Below, one piece after another: positions 7,791 to 16,777 of a DNA stretch of 64,000 bases. Made by a program: the position numbers and the translations under genes. The notes under the pieces are model-generated. The model did not search any database. It was not told where the DNA came from and saw only the letters and a program-made list of their open reading frames with translations. The stretch's first letter is position 1. Each line of letters starts with the position of its first letter. Source of the stretch: Pseudomonas vlassakiae (GTDB lineage: Bacteria > Pseudomonadota > Gammaproteobacteria > Pseudomonadales > Pseudomonadaceae); the NCBI RefSeq assembly GCF_014269035.2, contig NZ_JABWRP020000023.1:1-64000 (forward strand), written 5' to 3'.

Positions 7791-8999
7791 TTACTTCTGG
7801 GTCAATCCGTCAGCTCGGAACATCTGGCGGATGCCGCGGATCGCCTGGCGAATGCGGTCCTGGTTCTCGATCAGGGCGAAGCGCACGTGGTCGTCACCAT
7901 AGTCACCGAAACCGATGCCCGGCGAGACACAGACCTTGGCTTCAGCCAGCAGCTTCTTGGCAAACTCCAGCGAACCCAGGTGCGCATACTGCTCTGGAAT
8001 CTTCGCCCACACGTACATCGACGCCTTGGGGTTCTCGACCATCCAGCCCAGTTCGTGCAGGCCCTTGACCAGCAGGTTGCGGCGCTGGCGGTATTGCTCG
8101 GCGATATCACGCACACACTGTTGGTCACCTTCCAGGGCCGCGATGGCCGCCACCTGCAGCGGGGTGAAGGTGCCGTAGTCGTGGTAGCTCTTGATTCGCG
8201 CCAGGGCGCTGACCAGCTCGGGATTGCCCACCATGAAACCGATTCGCCAGCCGGCCATGTTGTAGCTCTTGGACAGCGTGAAGAACTCCACCGCGATGTC
8301 CTTGGCGCCCGGCACCTGCATGATCGACGGTGCTTTCCAGCCGTCATAGACGATGTCGGCGTAGGCCAGGTCGTGCACCACCAGCACATCGTACTGCTTG
8401 GCCAGGGCCACCACGCGCTCGAAGAAGTCCAGTTCCACGCACTGGGCAGTGGGGTTGGACGGGAAGCCGAGGATCATCATCTTCGGTTTGGGGATCGACT
8501 CGCGAATCGCCCGCTCCAGTTCGTTGAAGAAATCCACTCCCGGCACCAGTGGCACCGAACGCACCTGGGCACCGGCGATCACGGCGCCGTAGATGTGGAT
8601 CGGGTAGCTCGGGTTAGGCACCAGCACCGTGTCACCATGATCGAGGGTGCCGAGCATCAGGTGCGCCAGGCCCTCTTTCGAGCCAATGGTGACGATGGCT
8701 TCACTTTCCGGGTCGATATCGACCTCGTAGCGCTCCTTGTACCAGTTGGAGATAGCCCGGCGCAGGCGTGGAATGCCGCGGGAAGTGGAATAACCATGGG
8801 TGTCATCACGCTGGGCGACCTGTACCAGCTTCTCGACGATGTGCGGCGGGGTCGCGCCATCGGGGTTGCCCATGCTCAGGTCGATGATGTCCTCGCCACG
8901 GCGGCGGGCAGCCATCTTGAGTTCGGCAGTGATGTTGAAGACGTAAGGGGGGAGACGATCGATGCGCGCGAAACGGCGCGGCGAACCTGGATTGGCCAT
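7791..8999 (-). CDS. alaC: Alanine transaminase, class I/II aminotransferase
   Basis: 402 aa PLP enzyme, closest by eye to AlaC (YfdZ), which makes alanine from pyruvate and glutamate. Features: IDLSMGNPDGATPPHI near residue 40, the substrate-binding PSNPTAQCVE segment, the DLAYADI motif, and the PLP lysine in TLSKSYNMAGWRIGF. The C-terminal GFGDYGDDHVRFALIEN holds the Arg that binds the substrate carboxylate. SD-like AGAGGAAACC precedes the ATG. Single gene with its own candidate promoter. AlaC assignment is by overall similarity. A related aspartate- or LL-DAP-type aminotransferase is the main alternative. Confidence 0.85.
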   Translation of the reverse strand: MANPGSPRRFARIDRLPPYVFNITAELKMAARRRGEDIIDLSMGNPDGATPPHIVEKLVQVAQRDDTHGYSTSRGIPRLRRAISNWYKERYEVDIDPESEAIVTIGSKEGLAHLMLGTLDHGDTVLVPNPSYPIHIYGAVIAGAQVRSVPLVPGVDFFNELERAIRESIPKPKMMILGFPSNPTAQCVELDFFERVVALAKQYDVLVVHDLAYADIVYDGWKAPSIMQVPGAKDIAVEFFTLSKSYNMAGWRIGFMVGNPELVSALARIKSYHDYGTFTPLQVAAIAALEGDQQCVRDIAEQYRQRRNLLVKGLHELGWMVENPKASMYVWAKIPEQYAHLGSLEFAKKLLAEAKVCVSPGIGFGDYGDDHVRFALIENQDRIRQAIRGIRQMFRADGLTQK

Positions 9000-9069
9000 G
9001 GTTTCCTCTGCAGACGTAAGCGCCCGGAACCGTCCGAGCGACGCTGGCCGCTGCGGCGGCCTGGATCAG

Positions 9070-9099
9070 AAGATAGTGCCGAAACAGGATTTCTGTAAA
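9070..9099 (-). promoter_or_regulatory. Candidate alaC promoter
   Basis: On the minus strand TTTACA and TATCTT are separated by 18 nt, about 70 nt upstream of the alaC ATG. Both hexamers are partial matches to the sigma-70 consensus. The flanking DNA is AT-rich compared with the rest of the window. Confidence 0.4.
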
Positions 9100-9173
9100 G
9101 GATAATTTCCTGTTTTGTTGGCTTTTTTCAGATTTATTTTATGAAAACCAGAGATTTACGTTTTCAGGCCAGG

Positions 9174-9262
9174 CTTCTTCGTGGGTAGACCCGCTCCCAC
9201 AGGGTCCGCACCCACTCAAAGCTAGCGCCGTACCTGTAGGAGCGGGTTTACCCGCGAAGAGG
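9174..9262. repeat. REP pair in inverted orientation
   Basis: Two imperfect copies of the REP palindrome face each other (CTTCGTGGGTAGACCCGCTC and the matching GAGCGGGTTTACCCGCGAAG) around a 29-nt unique spacer. They sit in the 335-nt gap between alaC and cyoE, which otherwise holds the candidate alaC promoter and a terminator and no gene. Confidence 0.8.
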
Positions 9263-9285
9263 CCGGTACAGGAAAAACAGGCATA

Positions 9286-9315
9286 AAAAAACCCGGCACA
9301 GTGGCCGGGTTTTTT
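9286..9315 (-). terminator. Rho-independent terminator after cyoE
   Basis: A perfect 12-bp stem (AAAAAACCCGGC with GCCGGGTTTTTT) around a 6-nt loop begins 20 nt beyond the cyoE stop. The T-run is on both strands, so it could also stop transcripts from the other side. Confidence 0.9.
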
Positions 9316-9334
9316 AGTGAAGCACTCGCCTCGA

Positions 9335-10222
9335 TCAGCGCGCGTAGGTCATCAGTACGTCCGCCGCGGTCTGGCTGTCCACACCCATCATCACGCTCAG
9401 GGCAGTAACGGTGAGGATGGAGAAACCGAACACCTTACGGGCCCACTTGCTGTCGTCCTCGGCCTTGTAGCCACCCCAGGCCATGTACAGCCAGTACAGG
9501 CCCATGGCTGCTGCCACGGCCAGGTAGCCGAGGCCGGCGTAACCGCCGAGGGTGAGCATCAAGGTGGCAAGCAGGAAAGCCAGCACGTACAGCACGATCT
9601 GCTTCTTCGCCGCGAGGACGCCGCGCGCCACCGGCAGGACCGGGATATTGGCAGCGCTGTAATCCTTGAAGCGGAAGATCGCGATGGCAAAGCTGTGTGG
9701 CATCTGCCACAGGCTGAACATCACCAGCAAGGTCACTGCAGCCAGGTCGAAGCTGTTGCTCACGGCGCAGTAGCCGATCACCGGAGGCATGGCACCGGAG
9801 AGGCTGCCGACCAGGGTGCCGTGCACCGATTTGCGCTTCAGCCAGAGGCTGTAGAAACCAACGTAGACGACGAAGCCGATCAGCGCGCAGAACGCCGACA
9901 GCGGGTTAGCCTGCACATACAGCAGGCTGAAGCCCGCCACCCCGAGGAGGGTGGCGTAGACCAGCGCGAGGGTCAGCGACATGCCGCCCTGCACCATGAC
10001 GCGGTTCTTGGTGCGCTCCATCTTATGGTCGATGTCACGGTCGATGCAGTTGTTGAACACGCATCCGGACGCCACCACCAGCGAAGTACCGATCACCACC
10101 GCCAGGAACAGGGCGAAGTCCACATGGCCCTTCGAGGCAAGGAAGAAACCGCCTGCCACGGAAAGCACGTTACCGAAAATGATCCCCGGTTTGGTGATTT
10201 GGATAAAGTGCTTAACGGACAT
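9335..10222 (-). CDS. cyoE: Protohaem IX farnesyltransferase (haem O synthase)
   Basis: Transfers a farnesyl group to haem B to make haem O, the high-spin cofactor of the cytochrome o oxidase encoded just upstream. 295 aa, inner-membrane UbiA-family enzyme. The allylic diphosphate-binding motif is NNCIDRDIDHKMERTKNR (about residues 60-77), and the second polar loop KDYSAANIPVLP is present. Some eight or nine hydrophobic segments are visible. It is last in the cyo operon, 11 nt after cyoD. Confidence 0.97.
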   Translation of the reverse strand: MSVKHFIQITKPGIIFGNVLSVAGGFFLASKGHVDFALFLAVVIGTSLVVASGCVFNNCIDRDIDHKMERTKNRVMVQGGMSLTLALVYATLLGVAGFSLLYVQANPLSAFCALIGFVVYVGFYSLWLKRKSVHGTLVGSLSGAMPPVIGYCAVSNSFDLAAVTLLVMFSLWQMPHSFAIAIFRFKDYSAANIPVLPVARGVLAAKKQIVLYVLAFLLATLMLTLGGYAGLGYLAVAAAMGLYWLYMAWGGYKAEDDSKWARKVFGFSILTVTALSVMMGVDSQTAADVLMTYAR

Positions 10223-10233
10223 GCAGTCTTACC

Positions 10234-10566
10234 TCACTTGGCCATCATTTCGAAGTGGATGCTGAACATGATCCACAGCGACAGGCCGACCAGCAGAGCG
10301 ATTACCAGGGTGGTGAACAGGAACGTCGACACGTTGGAACGCTGCTCTTTCGAGCGGTCCATGTGCAGGAAGTACACCAGGTGTACCACTACCTGAATCA
10401 CAGCCATGGCCACGATGATCAGAACGGTCAGGTTCTTCGGCAGGCTTGGCGACATGGCCAGGCCAAACGGGATCGCGGTCAGGATGATCGACAGGATGAA
10501 GCCGATCATGTACGACTTGACGCTGCCGTGGTTACCTTCGTGATGAGTGTCGTGTGCGTTAGCCAT
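10234..10566 (-). CDS. cyoD: Cytochrome o ubiquinol oxidase subunit IV
   Basis: 110 aa small subunit with three membrane segments (about residues 20-40, 46-66 and 80-102) and the conserved QVVVHLVYFLHMD stretch of the CyoD/CtaF family. It has no cofactor and helps assembly of the oxidase. It starts by overlapping the cyoC stop by one nucleotide. The N-terminus is His-rich (MANAHDTHHEGNHG). Confidence 0.96.
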   Translation of the reverse strand: MANAHDTHHEGNHGSVKSYMIGFILSIILTAIPFGLAMSPSLPKNLTVLIIVAMAVIQVVVHLVYFLHMDRSKEQRSNVSTFLFTTLVIALLVGLSLWIMFSIHFEMMAK

Positions 10567-11189
10567 TACAGAACTCCCAGCAGGTAGACGACGGTGAATA
10601 CGCAGATCCAGACCACGTCCAGGAAGTGCCAGAACAGGCTCAGGCAGCTCATGCGGGTCTTGGCGGTCGGCGTGATGCCGTGCTTGTTGATCTGGTACAT
10701 CATGATTGCCATCCAGATCAGGCCGGCGGTCACGTGCAGACCGTGGGTGCCTACCAGGGCGAAGAAGCCCGACAGGAAGCCACTGCGGGTCGGGCCGAAG
10801 CCCTCGCCGATCAGGTGATGGAATTCATAGATTTCCATCGCGATGAAGCCTGCACCAAACAGGAAGGTCACAGCCAACCAGCCCAGTACGCCAGCTTTCT
10901 TGCCGTCGAACATCTTCAGCATGGCGAAGCCGAAGGTGATCGAGGACAGCAGCAGGAACAGCGTTTCTACAGCTACGAAGTCGAGCTGGAAGATGTCGTG
11001 ACCCGACGGGCCGCCGGCAAAACTGCCGGACAGCACCGCGTAGGTGGCGAAGAGCGACGCAAACAGGATGCAGTCGGTCATCAGGTACAGCCAGAAACCG
11101 AGGACGGTCATCTGGCCCGAGTCGTGGTGGTGGTCATCGTGAGCATGGTCATGACCATGCGCGCCACCGTGGATTACTTGACTGGACAT
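10566..11189 (-). CDS. cyoC: Cytochrome o ubiquinol oxidase subunit III
   Basis: 207 aa membrane subunit with five hydrophobic segments and the family motif FALVGTHGLHVTAGLIWM. The N-terminus has a cluster of His residues (HGGAHGHDHAHDDHHHD), more than in the E. coli subunit by memory, possibly a loose metal-binding tail. It sits 3 nt after cyoB and overlaps cyoD by one nucleotide. Confidence 0.96.
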   Translation of the reverse strand: MSSQVIHGGAHGHDHAHDDHHHDSGQMTVLGFWLYLMTDCILFASLFATYAVLSGSFAGGPSGHDIFQLDFVAVETLFLLLSSITFGFAMLKMFDGKKAGVLGWLAVTFLFGAGFIAMEIYEFHHLIGEGFGPTRSGFLSGFFALVGTHGLHVTAGLIWMAIMMYQINKHGITPTAKTRMSCLSLFWHFLDVVWICVFTVVYLLGVL

Positions 11190-11192
11190 TGA

Positions 11193-13211
11193 TTACACCC
11201 GTTCAAACGATTCGACACGTGCGCCGGCAGGCAGAGCACCTGCTTTGGCCAGCGCTTTGAGACGCTCGCCTTCGATGCGCGCCACTTCTTCGGCCGGAAC
11301 CATGTAGCCCTGGTCGTCACGCGCAGCGTGGCGAACGAAGACCGCGATGGTTGCCAGCAGGCTCGCGCCAACCAGCCACCAGATGTGCCAGATGAAAGCG
11401 AAGCCGAAGACAGTCAGGAACAGACCCATGAACAGACCGGTAGCGGTGTTGTTCGGCATGTGGATCGCTTCGTACTTGCCCGGCACCTTGTAGGCGACAC
11501 CGGCTTCCTTGGCTTCGTTCCAGCAATCCAGGCCGACTTTTTCCGGCATGTGGGCGAAGTTGTAGAACGGAGGTGGCGACGAAGTCGACCATTCCAGGGT
11601 ACGGCCGCCCCATGGGTCGCCGGTCACGTCCAGGTTCTGCTCGCGATCGCGGATCGAAACGACGATCTGGATCAGCTGGCAGGCGATACCGAACAGGATC
11701 AGCACGGCGCCGACAACGGCTACGTACAGGTAGGGTTCCCACAGTGGGTTGTCGGAGTGGTTCAGACGACGGGTCATGCCCATGAAGCCCAGGGCGTACA
11801 GCGGCATGAACGCAACGTAGAAGCCGGAGATCCAGAACCAGAATGCAGCCTTGCCCCACTTCTCGTTCAGCTTGAAGCCGAACGCTTTTGGCCACCAGTA
11901 GGCGAAGCCGGCGATGTAGCCGAATACCGCACCACCAATGATCACGTTGTGGAAGTGAGCGATGACGAACAGGCTGTTGTGCAGCACGAAGTCAGCACCT
12001 GGAACAGCCAGCAGAACGCCAGTCATGCCACCGATCGAGAAGGTGATCATGAAGCCCAGGGTCCACAGCATCGGTGCGGTGAAGCGCACACGGCCCTGGT
12101 ACATGGTGAACAGCCAGTTGAACAGCTTCACACCGGTCGGAATGGAGATCAGCATCGTCGCCAGGCCGAAGAAGGTGTTGACGCTGGCGCCGGCACCCAT
12201 GGTGAAGAAGTGGTGCAGCCATACAGCGAAGCCCAGCACGGCGATGGCGCCCGATGCGTAGATCATCGAGTGGTGGCCGAACAGACGCTTGCCGGAGAAG
12301 GTCGAAGTCACTTCCGAGAACACGCCGAAGGCCGGCAGGATCAGGATGTAAACCTCAGGGTGACCCCACGCCCAGAACAGGTTGACGTACATCATCGGGT
12401 TCCCACCAAGCTCGTTGGTGAAGATGTGGAAGTCCAGATAACGGTCAACAGTCAGCAGAGCGAGTGCAGCGGTCAGGATCGGGAACGAAGCCACGATCAG
12501 CACGTTGGCCCAGGTGCAGGTCCAGGTGAAGATCGGCATGTCCATCAGCTTCATGCCAGGTGCGCGCATCTTCATCACGGTGACGAGGAAGTTCACGCCG
12601 GTCAGTGTCGTACCCAGGCCTGAGAGCTGTAGCGCCCAGATGTAGTAGTCGACACCCACCCCAGGGCTGTACTGGATGCCCGCGAGCGGCGGATAGGCAA
12701 CCCAGCCGGTCTTGGCGAATTCACCAACGCCCAGCGAGATGTTGACCAGCAGCACGCCTGCCAGCAGCAGGTAGAAGCTCAGGGAGTTCAGGAACGGGAA
12801 GGCAACGTCACGTGCACCGATCTGCAGAGGAACCGCCAGGTTCATCAGGCCGGTGAAGAACGGCATCGCCATGAAGATGATCATGATCACACCGTGAGCG
12901 GTGAAGATCTGGTCATAGTGTTCAGGCGGCAGGTAGCCTTCGGAGCCACCGGTAGCGGCAGCCAGCTGGGTACGCATCATGATGGCGTCGGCAAAGCCGC
13001 GCAGCAGCATGACCATCGCGACGACGATGTACATCACCCCGATTTTCTTGTGGTCGACGGTGGTCAACCACTCGGTCCACAAGTAGGTCCACTTGCGGAA
13101 ATAGGTGATAGCACCAACGACAGCAATACCCCCGAGCGCGATCATGGCAAGCGTCACCATGACTATCGGCTCGTGGAAGGGTATCGCCTCCAGGGTTAAT
13201 TTACCGAACAT
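11193..13211 (-). CDS. cyoB: Cytochrome o ubiquinol oxidase subunit I
   Basis: Catalytic subunit, 672 aa, with the low-spin haem B and the haem O-CuB centre where O2 is reduced and protons are pumped. Motifs visible: AHGVIMIIF (low-spin haem ligand), WAWGHPEVYILILPAFG (CuB His and the cross-linked His-Tyr pair), the HHFFTMG His pair and AHFHNVIIGG (the haem ligands). About 15 hydrophobic segments are expected for CyoB and the length agrees. It lies 3 nt after cyoA in one operon. Confidence 0.98.
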   Translation of the reverse strand: MFGKLTLEAIPFHEPIVMVTLAMIALGGIAVVGAITYFRKWTYLWTEWLTTVDHKKIGVMYIVVAMVMLLRGFADAIMMRTQLAAATGGSEGYLPPEHYDQIFTAHGVIMIIFMAMPFFTGLMNLAVPLQIGARDVAFPFLNSLSFYLLLAGVLLVNISLGVGEFAKTGWVAYPPLAGIQYSPGVGVDYYIWALQLSGLGTTLTGVNFLVTVMKMRAPGMKLMDMPIFTWTCTWANVLIVASFPILTAALALLTVDRYLDFHIFTNELGGNPMMYVNLFWAWGHPEVYILILPAFGVFSEVTSTFSGKRLFGHHSMIYASGAIAVLGFAVWLHHFFTMGAGASVNTFFGLATMLISIPTGVKLFNWLFTMYQGRVRFTAPMLWTLGFMITFSIGGMTGVLLAVPGADFVLHNSLFVIAHFHNVIIGGAVFGYIAGFAYWWPKAFGFKLNEKWGKAAFWFWISGFYVAFMPLYALGFMGMTRRLNHSDNPLWEPYLYVAVVGAVLILFGIACQLIQIVVSIRDREQNLDVTGDPWGGRTLEWSTSSPPPFYNFAHMPEKVGLDCWNEAKEAGVAYKVPGKYEAIHMPNNTATGLFMGLFLTVFGFAFIWHIWWLVGASLLATIAVFVRHAARDDQGYMVPAEEVARIEGERLKALAKAGALPAGARVESFERV

Positions 13212-13214
13212 CTC

Positions 13215-14159
13215 TTACTCCTCTGCACCGGCAGCTGGTTGCATACTCGATTCCACACCCTTGGTTGTGGCCAGATCTTTGCTGCCTGCTTCTTCGTGGC
13301 TCGGACGACCGCGGTTCATGCCTTCGTACTTGTCGACGATGATCTGGAACTGGTCAGGCGAGGCCTCGCTGTACAGCGCGACTGGGTTGTTTTCGCTTGG
13401 TTTGGCCAAGGCGTCGTATTCGGCCTTGTCCAGCTTCTTCGGCGACTGCTTGACCTCGGCGACCCACTTGTCGAAGTCCTCCTGGGAGGTGGCAGTGGCC
13501 TTGAATTTCATGCCGGTGAAGCCAGCGCCGCTGTAGTTGGCACTGATACCGTCGAATTCGCCGTTTTCGTTGGCGATCAGGTGCAGCTTGGTGGTCATGC
13601 CGGCCATGGCGTAGATCTGGCCGCCCAGGCCCGGGATGAAGAACGAGTTCATCACGGCGTCGGAAGTGACGCGGAAGTTGACCGGGGTGTTAGCCGGGAA
13701 GACGATCTTGTTGACCGTGGCGATGCCCTGCTCCGGGTAGATGAACAGCCATTTCCAGTCCAGCGCGACCACGTCGATCTGAATCGGCTTCACGTCCGAG
13801 TCAAGCGGACGGTAAGGGTCCAGCTTGTGGGTCGACTTGTAGGTGACGTAACCCAGGGCGATGATGATGATGATCGGGATGATCCACACCGCAGCTTCGA
13901 TCTTGGTCGAGTGCGACCAGTCGGGGGTGTAGGTGGCGGCCTTGTTCGAAGCACGGTACTTCCAGGCGAATGCCACGGTCATGATGATGACCGGAATCAC
14001 CACCAGCAGCATCAGGCCGGTTGCGATCAGGATCAGGTTCTTTTGCTCAATGCCGACCTGACCTTTCGGGTCGAGCAGGGTCCAGTTGCACCCACTGAGT
14101 AAAAGCATGCCTAAAAAGGGCAATATGCCAAACAGTCTGGGGTAACGCTTTTTACTCAT
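13215..14159 (-). CDS. cyoA: Cytochrome o ubiquinol oxidase subunit II (lipoprotein)
   Basis: First gene of the cyo operon, 314 aa. The signal peptide ends in the lipobox LLSGC (Cys24), so the mature protein is lipid-anchored. Two membrane segments follow (about residues 42-62 and 88-107), then the periplasmic cupredoxin-like domain with DWKWLFIYPEQGIATVN. As in other quinol oxidases, the CuA-ligating Cys and His residues are absent. GAGG lies just ahead of the ATG. The upstream region is unusually long and carries an ANR-type box. Confidence 0.97.
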   Translation of the reverse strand: MSKKRYPRLFGILPFLGMLLLSGCNWTLLDPKGQVGIEQKNLILIATGLMLLVVIPVIIMTVAFAWKYRASNKAATYTPDWSHSTKIEAAVWIIPIIIIIALGYVTYKSTHKLDPYRPLDSDVKPIQIDVVALDWKWLFIYPEQGIATVNKIVFPANTPVNFRVTSDAVMNSFFIPGLGGQIYAMAGMTTKLHLIANENGEFDGISANYSGAGFTGMKFKATATSQEDFDKWVAEVKQSPKKLDKAEYDALAKPSENNPVALYSEASPDQFQIIVDKYEGMNRGRPSHEEAGSKDLATTKGVESSMQPAAGAEE

Positions 14160-14638
14160 CTCACGACCTCTAGATCAGCTTGCTTCAATGCAATTTGTGT
14201 TTTGGTAGCCAACACTTCGTCCTGCCAAGTGCGGCATTTCGCGCCCGTACTCGCTCCTGCCCGGGTCCGACTGCAGGACCTTGGCGCAAAGCGTGTTAGC
14301 GGTGCTTATGGTTTCGTAGGCAACAGGCCTGTACTTCAGACCAAGTCCATTTGGTGCGGGAAAACGCGGAGGGGGGTCCGCCCGGTATCGCCGTTGGGCG
14401 AAACTTGACGAAGTCAGCAAAAAGGAGCGCTGGGGCTTCCTTCAATCCTGCGACTCGCAAGCAGTGCCGAACGGAAATTGGGGGCGATTGTAGATAGGTC
14501 GCCAACCCTTGACTATGACTTATTGAGCAACAGTCCTTTACAGAATCCGCAACAATCCGCCCCGAAAAATCAACTTCGCGACAGTTTGTCGCACCCCGCT
14601 TGATAGCCCTCGAACCCGCATTTCGCAAGGCTTTGAGG

Positions 14639-14652
14639 TTGATCTGGATCAA
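14639..14652. promoter_or_regulatory. ANR/FNR box
   Basis: TTGATCTGGATCAA is a perfect match to the TTGAT-N4-ATCAA consensus of the oxygen sensor ANR (FNR). It lies 480 nt upstream of cyoA and just beyond the dsbB end. ANR represses cyo at low oxygen in pseudomonads by published work, so this is its likely target site, although the distance to the start codon is large. Confidence 0.75.
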
Positions 14653-14658
14653 GCGGGG

Positions 14659-14702
14659 GAGAACATTTCGCTGTTCTCATCCGGTGCAAAAGACCACACC
14701 GG
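14659..14702 (-). terminator. Two hairpins just after dsbB
   Basis: Stem 1 is GAGAACA/TGTTCTC with a 6-nt loop (14659-14678). Stem 2 is CCGGTG/CACCGG with a 10-nt loop (14681-14702). They lie 16-59 nt past the dsbB stop on its strand. There is no clear U-run, so terminator function is only possible. Confidence 0.4.
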
Positions 14703-14717
14703 AATCGTGACTTTTGT

Positions 14718-15224
14718 CTAAGACTGGCGCCGGTTGCGGTAGATGCCGAACGGAACCAGGATGGCCGTCAGGACGAATGCCACCAGTGCCCACTGCGCCA
14801 GCGACAAACCGAGGATCGGCGGGTACGGCGTGCTGCAGAAGCCGTCGACCTGGAATGCCAGCGGCCAGAGCTTGGCCAGGGGCAAGTCATCGACGATCGG
14901 CTGCAGGGTATCGATGCCGCAACTGACCATGGGGTTGGCGAGTATATACACATGGTTGCCAGCCGCAACGATTCCGCCAACGGCACTGAGCACCACCAGG
15001 CCCTCGAACAGGGTCAGGCTGCGGCGCCCGGGCATGGCGGCGGCAATGAACGCGAAGATGGCAATAAACAGCAAGGCATAGCGTTGCAGGATGCACAGCG
15101 GGCAAGGCGCCTCGCCCAGCACCACCTGCATGTACAGCGCACCGCCGATCAGGGCGAGGCAGATCACCCCCAGCAGTACCAGAAAGCGCCGTTCGCGGTT
15201 CAGGCGCGATGTTTGTTCGTTCAT
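14718..15224 (-). CDS. dsbB: Disulfide bond formation protein DsbB
   Basis: 168 aa inner-membrane protein that reoxidises DsbA and passes electrons to ubiquinone. Four membrane segments are visible. The first periplasmic loop has the redox pair CPLC (about residues 41-44), and the second loop has the other Cys pair (VSCGID and GFCSTPYPP). It reads as a single gene. Its proximity to a quinol oxidase operon fits its need for oxidised quinone, though they do not form one operon. Confidence 0.94.
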   Translation of the reverse strand: MNEQTSRLNRERRFLVLLGVICLALIGGALYMQVVLGEAPCPLCILQRYALLFIAIFAFIAAAMPGRRSLTLFEGLVVLSAVGGIVAAGNHVYILANPMVSCGIDTLQPIVDDLPLAKLWPLAFQVDGFCSTPYPPILGLSLAQWALVAFVLTAILVPFGIYRNRRQS

Positions 15225-15555
15225 TGCCGATTCCTTCGATGGATAGGTGGCAGCGTGGTACGCCCGCCTGGCGCAATTCTACACGCAGGCAGGGCCCTTG
15301 GCGTGTCGAGGAGGCGGCGAGACAGCACTGCGCAGGGCTATCCGGAGATGCTGAGACCGGTTGCAGCAAGGTCGGTTCAACGTGCGCCGGTAAAAAAAGC
15401 GGCTGCCCGGGTGCCGTGCAGGGACAAGCCCCTCGACACCCGGGAGTGAAGGATACAGTGATTAAAGGAGGATTAAAGATGAAAGGTGCCCGAGGCACCG
15501 TTCATCTTTCCTTATATATAGGATGTAGCGGCCCTTTCGCGGCTAAAGGCCGCTC
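15225..15555. other. 331-nt gap between hmp and dsbB
   Basis: I see no gene here. It contains the hairpin terminator and REP element downstream of hmp, and presumably the dsbB promoter on its left side. No clear -35/-10 pair for dsbB was identified. Confidence 0.5.
15475..15509 (-). terminator. Hairpin terminator candidate after hmp
   Basis: A 16-bp stem with one mismatch (AAAGATGAAAGGTGCC against GGCACCGTTCATCTTT) and a 3-nt loop lies 47 nt past the hmp stop. The U-run on the hmp strand is short, so termination strength is uncertain. Confidence 0.6.
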
Positions 15556-15560
15556 CTACA
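15524..15560. repeat. REP element (second type) overlapping the hmp stop
   Basis: TGTAGCGGCC...GGCCGCTCCTACA folds into a long hairpin around TTCGCGGCTAAA. This is the TAGGAGCGGCTTTAGCCGCGA family seen again near 48.7 kb, distinct from the GTGGGAGCGGG family. Its right end covers the hmp stop codon. Confidence 0.75.
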
Positions 15561-16731
15561 GGGCCGCCGCCGGCCCGAAGAACTCGTAGCGGCTCTGCTG
15601 CTCCGGCACTCCCAGGCTCTTGAGCTGGCGCCTGACTGCTGCCATGAAGCCCTTGGGCCCAAGGAAATAGGCATCCACGTCACGCCCGTGCGGCAGCCAC
15701 TCGGCCAGCAGGTCCTCGCTCAGCAGGCCCACGGCATCGGCAGCGGCGCCGCCTTCCGGTTCGGCATAGCAGTAGAAGCGTTTGAGCTGCGGATGACGCT
15801 CGGCCAAGCCGTCGACCCAGTCGCGGAAGGCATGCACGGCACCGTTGCGCGCGCAGTGGATGAAATGCACCTCACGCGGTGTCTTCAGCGCCGCCTCAAG
15901 CATCGCCAACGTCGGGGTGATGCCCACCCCACCGCTGATCAGCACCAGCGGCTTGGCGCTGGCCGCCAGGGTGAAATCCCCTGCTGGCGGGAACAGCTGC
16001 AAGGTGTCGCCGACTACCAGTGCATCATGCAGATAGTTGGAGACCTTGCCGCCCTCCTCGCGCTTGACGCTGATGCGGTATTGCCGGCCATCGCACAGGG
16101 CAGACAACGAGTAATTGCGCCGCTGTTCGGCACCGTCGATGAACAGTTGCAGGCCGATGTACTGGCCCGGTTCTGCCTTCAGTACCGGCTTGCCATCTAC
16201 CGGGGCGAAGTAGAACGAGGTGATTTCGCTGCTTTCCTGCTCACGACGGACCAGGCGGAATTCGCGGCTGCCGCGCCAGCCGCCGGCAGCCTCTTCCTTC
16301 TGTTTGTAGAGGGTTTCCTCGGCACCGATCAGTATGTCGGCCAGCTGGCCATAGGCAGCAGCCCAGGCCGCGATCACCTCAGGCGTGGCGATTTCCTTGC
16401 CCAGCACTTCTTCGATGGCGCGCAGCAGGCAGCTGCCGACGATCGGGTAGTGCTCCGGCAAGATCTGCAGGGCAACGTGTTTGTTGATGATCTGGCCAAC
16501 CAGGCCACCGAGCTGCTCCAGCTGGTCGATGTGACGGGCATACATCAGCACGCCATTGGCCAGGGCGCGTGGCTGGTCGCCGCTGGCCTGGTGGGCCTGG
16601 TTGAACAGCGGGCGCACTTCTGGGTACTCGCTGAGCATCATTTTGTAGAAATGGGTGGTCAGCGCTTCACCACCGGTTTCCAGCAGAGGGACAGTGGCTT
16701 TGATGATTGCACGTTGTTCGGCATTGAGCAT
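15556..16731 (-). CDS. hmp: Flavohaemoglobin, nitric oxide dioxygenase
   Basis: Detoxifies NO to nitrate with O2 and NADH in the cytoplasm. 391 aa with an N-terminal globin domain (proximal haem His85 in INKHVALQI), an FAD domain (RNYSLSA, about residue 205) and an NAD domain (LISGGVGITPTLAML). An SD-like AGGAG lies 9 nt ahead of the ATG. The gene is divergent from norR, with NorR-type sites and a sigma-54-like promoter between them. In P. aeruginosa the orthologous pair is called fhp/fhpR. Confidence 0.96.
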   Translation of the reverse strand: MLNAEQRAIIKATVPLLETGGEALTTHFYKMMLSEYPEVRPLFNQAHQASGDQPRALANGVLMYARHIDQLEQLGGLVGQIINKHVALQILPEHYPIVGSCLLRAIEEVLGKEIATPEVIAAWAAAYGQLADILIGAEETLYKQKEEAAGGWRGSREFRLVRREQESSEITSFYFAPVDGKPVLKAEPGQYIGLQLFIDGAEQRRNYSLSALCDGRQYRISVKREEGGKVSNYLHDALVVGDTLQLFPPAGDFTLAASAKPLVLISGGVGITPTLAMLEAALKTPREVHFIHCARNGAVHAFRDWVDGLAERHPQLKRFYCYAEPEGGAAADAVGLLSEDLLAEWLPHGRDVDAYFLGPKGFMAAVRRQLKSLGVPEQQSRYEFFGPAAAL

Positions 16732-16777
16732 TTCGACAACTCCTGGGCCTGAGGCTTCACATGGTTGCCCTTGCTGT

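Larger units (their letters stand above)
14160..14717. other. 558-nt non-coding region between dsbB and cyoA
   Basis: No convincing gene was found on either strand. It holds the cyo leader, a TACAAT candidate -10 box on the minus strand (14492-14487), a perfect ANR-type palindrome, and two hairpins beside the dsbB stop. If transcription starts near the TACAAT box, the cyo mRNA leader would be about 320 nt, long enough for further control. Confidence 0.6.

Noticed and set aside
8999..9335. Short AT-rich stretch considered as a transferred element
   Set aside because: It is only about 60 nt and fits a normal promoter region with REP repeats and a terminator. No mobility gene or boundary repeat is present.
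14175..14652. Open frames (81 and 118 codons) in the cyoA-dsbB gap on the minus strand
   Set aside because: No SD, atypical composition, and they cover the ANR box and the promoter region. Regulatory DNA is a better explanation.
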